Shown here: positions 60,247 through 64,000 of the stretch, piece by piece
Layout of the letters: each line of letters opens with the position of its first letter
How positions within the stretch are numbered: position 1 is the stretch's first letter
Assembly: GCA_003254885.1 (NCBI GenBank)
Contig: QANT01007413.1
Coordinates: 1-64,000 of the forward strand
Direction of reading: 5' to 3'
Length of the DNA stretch: 64,000 nt
Origin: Purshia tridentata
Taxonomy: Eukaryota > Streptophyta > Magnoliopsida > Rosales > Rosaceae
Made by a program: the position numbers and the translations under genes
Notes under the pieces: generated by a model
Told to the model about the DNA's origin: nothing
What the model saw: the letters and a program-made list of their open reading frames with translations, nothing else
The model's database searches: none

Positions 60247-62596
60247 ACCAACCAACCAAACAGGGGCTGCTCACCAAGGACCCTTGTATTAGATAAACCC
60301 CAATCACTTGCAGAGTATCTGGCTTTTAAGCAACCCCATAAACAACTTTATACTTGATCTCTTTCAGTAATTGTAGGGCTGAAAATGAATAAAATAAAAT
60401 GGAAGCCGTCCATACCTTACAATTTAGTTATGAAACCAATTCTCACTTTCCATTTGAGTATGCCTGAATTCATGCTGAGCACCAGATATCCAAAGAGCCT
60501 CCATTGTCAAGGCCAAAAAGATAATAAAATGCTGCACCCAATTCGGCATTTAGTATCTGTTCACATAATAGATATGCAGCTGATTTCCAGCACACAGCAT
60601 TATTAGAATACAGCTCAAGAATGCCGAATCACCAATCTTCAATATTGCCAAGGCCATAATATATCAGGACATTAGCTAATTTGGCTGAAGGAAAAACATC
60701 AAAAATCAGTCAAAATTCATAGGAATCAAATTGTCTGAGTCTGAGATGTGAGTTACTTAAGTATGTCCAATGCAGCAATCAGAACATAAACAAGAGGCCA
60801 TCCTAGAAAGGTCATTGCCTATGCCTGAAAACTCTGAAGGACAACAAAGTACCTAACGTGTTTGACATATTAACACTCAATGTTAAGGAGATTACTGTTA
60901 CATCAAAATAAAAGGACCAAATAAAAAATGTCAAACAATAAATGCCCTTGAATTCAGATGCAGTGGATGGAAACCCTACAATTTACAAAGTTCTAACTCT
61001 TTTACAATACACCTCCAAACTTCTATATTCCATGTGAATGTTTCCCACAACAGCAACTCGCATCCATGAATAAAAAGACATTATGTCTCAAGCCTACGAT
61101 AGAGAGAGCAATATTTTGGATTTTACATCAACTCCTATATTTGCAGGAACAAATTTGAAAAGAAAGCTAAGTATTACCAAAAAGACAACACAATAAATAT
61201 AGGCAAGTTGACGTCTACCCTACTGGCCTTAAGCATATGCCTTCTAAAATTGTTTTCATAAGAATTGGTGCCAGATTTTAAGACGTTAGATTACGTCATA
61301 CACACACCAGGTATAAAGTTATCTTGCAATTTCTCTGCGCACAATTGTAATGTTTAGACTTTTAATCACATGGCATATGAACCATAACTTAAAAAGAGTA
61401 AAGGCAACTGTTGGTAGTCTTCAAACTGAATACGAGAGCAATAGTTTACGATAGCTGGCTTAGCTGCTGCCCCAGGATACTGAGTATACGCACATAAGAA
61501 GTAGGCAAAGTTAGAAATAAAGACATCATCGTGCAGTCTCACATCAATGAATAAAAGAGCCCGAAATGAAAATCTGTCAATTATAAAAGAATGTTTTTAA
61601 ATATAACTAGGTAAGGAGAATCCAATAAACTTCTACAATGTTTTCAAAATCTTTAAAATGAAATTCCTGTTCTATATTCTTGGCCAAATGAAAATTCTAC
61701 TCCATGCTCTTGTATTCCATTCATAATCAAAATATGCCCAAAGATAAGAATCATGTGAGACATAAAGCACACAAAGGACCCGTCTCTTTAGTTTCTTCAT
61801 TTATGCATGCTTAAGAAGCTAGGAATACATCATGTATCATTAATTGCTCCTCAAATTGAAACTGTGCTTAAGTAAGAAGCATTTTCAGAAATCATGGTTG
61901 ACTCATGCATGATCATAAAAAATATATGGCAGTCCACGAGAAACAAGTTCTGGGCTGCTATTCAAGAGGAAGACATAAGAACAATCAGAAAGGTCTCTGA
62001 TTGGAAATGTGAAAGCATTCATTTGTACACACATGACAAACATAATCATCACAACTACCAACCATATATACTCAATACATTCAAATCCAAGACAGTTGCG
62101 CCGGAATACTTGTATATTATACTTTCCTTTTCTAACCTTCTTGATTTCATCATTGGGCAATTCGCCAAACTTTTCCTTACTTTCTACAATCCTAAACATA
62201 ACATAGAGCTCCATAGAATAAAAAAACATTAATACAACGATCAGTGGATCTGAAAGCTATCAGCTAGGCATGGAAGTATCTAAGATAGTACAAAAGCTTC
62301 ATTTCTGGGAAACCAATAACATTCTATAAGCTGAGATAAATTCCATTTCAGATAACCAATTTGAAACTTTCATGATACAAAACTTTAACAACAGAAAGCT
62401 AGCTCATTTGTGTACTCGTTATTTAGAATGTACAAGATACAAAGAACCATATCCCAACAAAAATCTAAATCCTTTTTGTGTACATTGACTATCCCAACAA
62501 AAGTAAAAACAATCAACAAAAAATCCAACTCACCTCCACCAGTGACAACCTCTAACCCGCAAAATCGACCACTTCTCAGACTTTGATCCATAAAAA

Positions 62597-63733
62597 TCAC
62601 CTCATGGAATGGTTCTCGCTAAGAACCTGAATCAAATTTGAAGCATTTTTTCTAATCTTTTCATTATCATCTTCAACTAAACCAACACAAATAGCCAAAA
62701 CCCCTTCTTTTCTCGCTTCTGCACGCATTTGTTCACTAAAAGAACAGAGTGAATTCAACGTAAGCAGCCCATATTGAACTCCCCTAGAGCTCCCATTCTC
62801 TAAAACCCTCACTAAAATCTTCAGGCACCCACAAAACCTCTCCATCTCTTCTCTACCTTCCTGGCACTTTGCCAAAAGACCCAGAACTTCAACGGCTCGT
62901 TCGAGGCCCGAATCCGCAATTCGGATCAAAATCGACACCGCCCCACATTCCACGGCCCGCCGCCGATTATCCGGGTACGAACAGATGGCGTAAAGCGCAG
63001 TGGCAGCCTCTTTCTTCTCTCGGCCTTTGCCGTCGCGAAGAAGCGAAACCAGAGCCCGAATTGCATATGGGTATGCTCCGATTGTGGCCTTGTTGACCTC
63101 CACGACAGCTAAGCTTGTCAGCATCGTCGCCGCCACGGCTCTGCTATTGGGCGACCCACCTTGCAGCACAGCAACGATTCTAGCAATTGCTCCCTCAGCT
63201 ACAAGACCCACTTTGTTATCGTCGTCCAAGCTGACATTGAGCAGCAAAGTCAGCGCCTTTTCTTGAAGACGCGGCTCGTCCGAGTCGACACACTTGAGGA
63301 CGGCCGAGACGGCGCCTGACTCGGTCAGCTTGGCGCGAAACGCAGCGTCGCGTTTCGAGAGGCGAGTGAGCTGGTCGAGCGATTCAAGCTTGGACTCGAG
63401 GGTTGAAGCTGCGGATGTTAGCGTAAAGATTAGGTTTTGGGGTTGGGATTGGCGTTGCTGGTGGTGGTGGTGGTGGTGATGGTGGTTTTGCTGCAATTTG
63501 GGAGGGGAGAGGAGCGTATAATTGGAAATTAGGCTGCGGAGGGCGTGGTTGGGGATTAAGGAAGGGTGTTCGGGGAGGGGCAGTTTGGTAATTGGGCAGG
63601 TACGGTGGCCGGCGTCGAGCCAGCGTTGGATGTTGGCCCGGTCAAAGGTGTGACCCGAAGAGAGTATAACCGGGTCGGTCATTATTTCCAGCGAAATCGG
63701 GCATTTGAAATCGTCCGGGAACTGAGTCGCCAT
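62597..63733 (-). CDS. PUB8: U-box/ARM-repeat E3 ubiquitin ligase, PUB8-like
   Basis: Intronless 378-aa frame. The U-box covers about residues 7-80 (FKCPISLEIMTDPVILSSGH, then CPITKLPL), which recruits an E2 enzyme. A nine-His run at 84-92 lies in a Gln-rich linker. From about 110 to the end there are armadillo-type repeats such as LQEKALTLLLNVSLDDDNK and KKEAATALYAICSYPDNRR, the usual substrate-binding part. Size and order match Arabidopsis PUB8 (At4g21350, about 374 aa as I recall). The Met chosen starts directly before the U-box, as in relatives. The gene has higher GC than the surrounding DNA, normal for an intronless plant gene. The substrate is not known. Confidence 0.92.
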   Translation of the reverse strand: MATQFPDDFKCPISLEIMTDPVILSSGHTFDRANIQRWLDAGHRTCPITKLPLPEHPSLIPNHALRSLISNYTLLSPPKLQQNHHHHHHHHQQRQSQPQNLIFTLTSAASTLESKLESLDQLTRLSKRDAAFRAKLTESGAVSAVLKCVDSDEPRLQEKALTLLLNVSLDDDNKVGLVAEGAIARIVAVLQGGSPNSRAVAATMLTSLAVVEVNKATIGAYPYAIRALVSLLRDGKGREKKEAATALYAICSYPDNRRRAVECGAVSILIRIADSGLERAVEVLGLLAKCQEGREEMERFCGCLKILVRVLENGSSRGVQYGLLTLNSLCSFSEQMRAEARKEGVLAICVGLVEDDNEKIRKNASNLIQVLSENHSMR

Positions 63734-63843
63734 TTCTCTACTCAGCTCGCGTCACTCCTGAATCAATGGAAGGGGTTTACGAGGTTTTCGGGTCCGTCTA
63801 CCTGCTGTGCTGGTAGTGTAGTGTGTGTTTGAGACTTTGAGAC

Positions 63844-63877
<34 letters not shown>

Positions 63878-64000
63878 TCATCACCAAATCCTGTACTCGG
63901 AATTCTAATACACTTCAAATTACAATAACACCCTCGCACCTTTCATCTTCAAGGGCTTTTTTCCATCTTTGGCTACCATAAACTTTTATTCTATGTAAAC
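63734..64000 (-). promoter_or_regulatory. Leader/promoter of PUB8-like gene with GA repeat
   Basis: A GA microsatellite at about 63846-63873 lies about 115 bp upstream of the start codon, in the region expected for leader or core promoter. GA/CT tracts are common there in plants and can bind BPC/GAGA-type factors; no specific site is claimed. Confidence 0.4.

Larger units (their letters stand above)
55864..62596. other. Gene-poor interval of about 6.7 kb
   Basis: The first few hundred bases are the FQR1 leader and promoter. The remainder holds four micro-retroposons, a CACTA terminus, a 642-bp MITE and a GA microsatellite (about 57897-57921). The stretch 60300-62400 has no recognisable gene; frames around 61900-62230 on both strands overlap each other and look like chance. 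The last 200 bp may be 3' untranslated DNA of the PUB8-like gene. Confidence 0.5.

Noticed and set aside
61640-61720. Imperfect repeat around TGGCC (AAATGAAATTCC... and AAATGAAAATTC...), possible old micro-retroposon
   Set aside because: The two halves match at only about 20 of 27 positions and there is no real A tail.
61894-62232. Overlapping frames of 112 and 108 codons on opposite strands
   Set aside because: Neither shows a domain or normal codon pattern; overlap on both strands points to chance openness in AT-rich DNA.

Overview
The window is nuclear DNA from a eudicot plant. The genes carry plant-type introns, plant-only families are present (pentatricopeptide repeat (PPR), DUF538, atypical bHLH, U-box/ARM), and the intergenic DNA is AT-rich and packed with small transposons. 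The two terpene synthase copies resemble the nerolidol/linalool synthase (TPS-g) group of Rosaceae such as strawberry, apple and Prunus. That family assignment is an inference from remembered sequences, not from a search.

Layout. 1-0.95 kb: end of a GCCC-rich transposon-like element. 1.08-4.80 kb: a complete Mutator-like element (MULE) with 263-bp terminal inverted repeats, a 9-bp target duplication and a decayed FAR1/FHY3-type transposase gene. 5.2-13.7 kb: tandem pair of TPS-g genes. The left copy is a pseudogene carrying a solo LTR in exon 3. The right copy is open over 7 exons (587 aa). 14.1-15.2 kb: mitochondrial-type PPR protein. 16.5-17.5 kb: DYT1-like tapetum bHLH. 18.2-19.0 kb: secreted DUF538 protein. 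20.4-21.4 kb: protein related to PLDRP1. 23.7-35.4 kb: a 13-exon URB1/NPA1 gene (2510 aa) for 60S ribosome assembly. 36-45 kb: gene-poor. 45.1-47.4 kb: bHLH112-like factor. 47.4-52.4 kb: gene-poor, with a hAT MITE. 52.4-55.9 kb: FQR1/WrbA-type quinone reductase. 56-62.6 kb: gene-poor. 62.6-63.7 kb: PUB8-like U-box E3 ligase.

The genes do not form a pathway. They look like an ordinary housekeeping and developmental neighbourhood: ribosome assembly, mitochondrial RNA or ribosome work, anther development, stress transcription, redox and ubiquitin. A volatile-terpene gene pair has been added and partly lost.

The most unusual signal is non-coding. Eleven insertions of only 14-28 bp are scattered over 41 kb. 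Each holds a short A-run (T-run if reversed), most are preceded by a GGCC core, and each is flanked by a 9-18 bp direct repeat. They look like target-primed retroposition events that copied almost nothing but an RNA tail. Five lie within 5 kb (55.3-60.3 kb). A second oddity is an 88-bp direct repeat flanking a 23-bp filler, 17 bp of which match the element at the window start.
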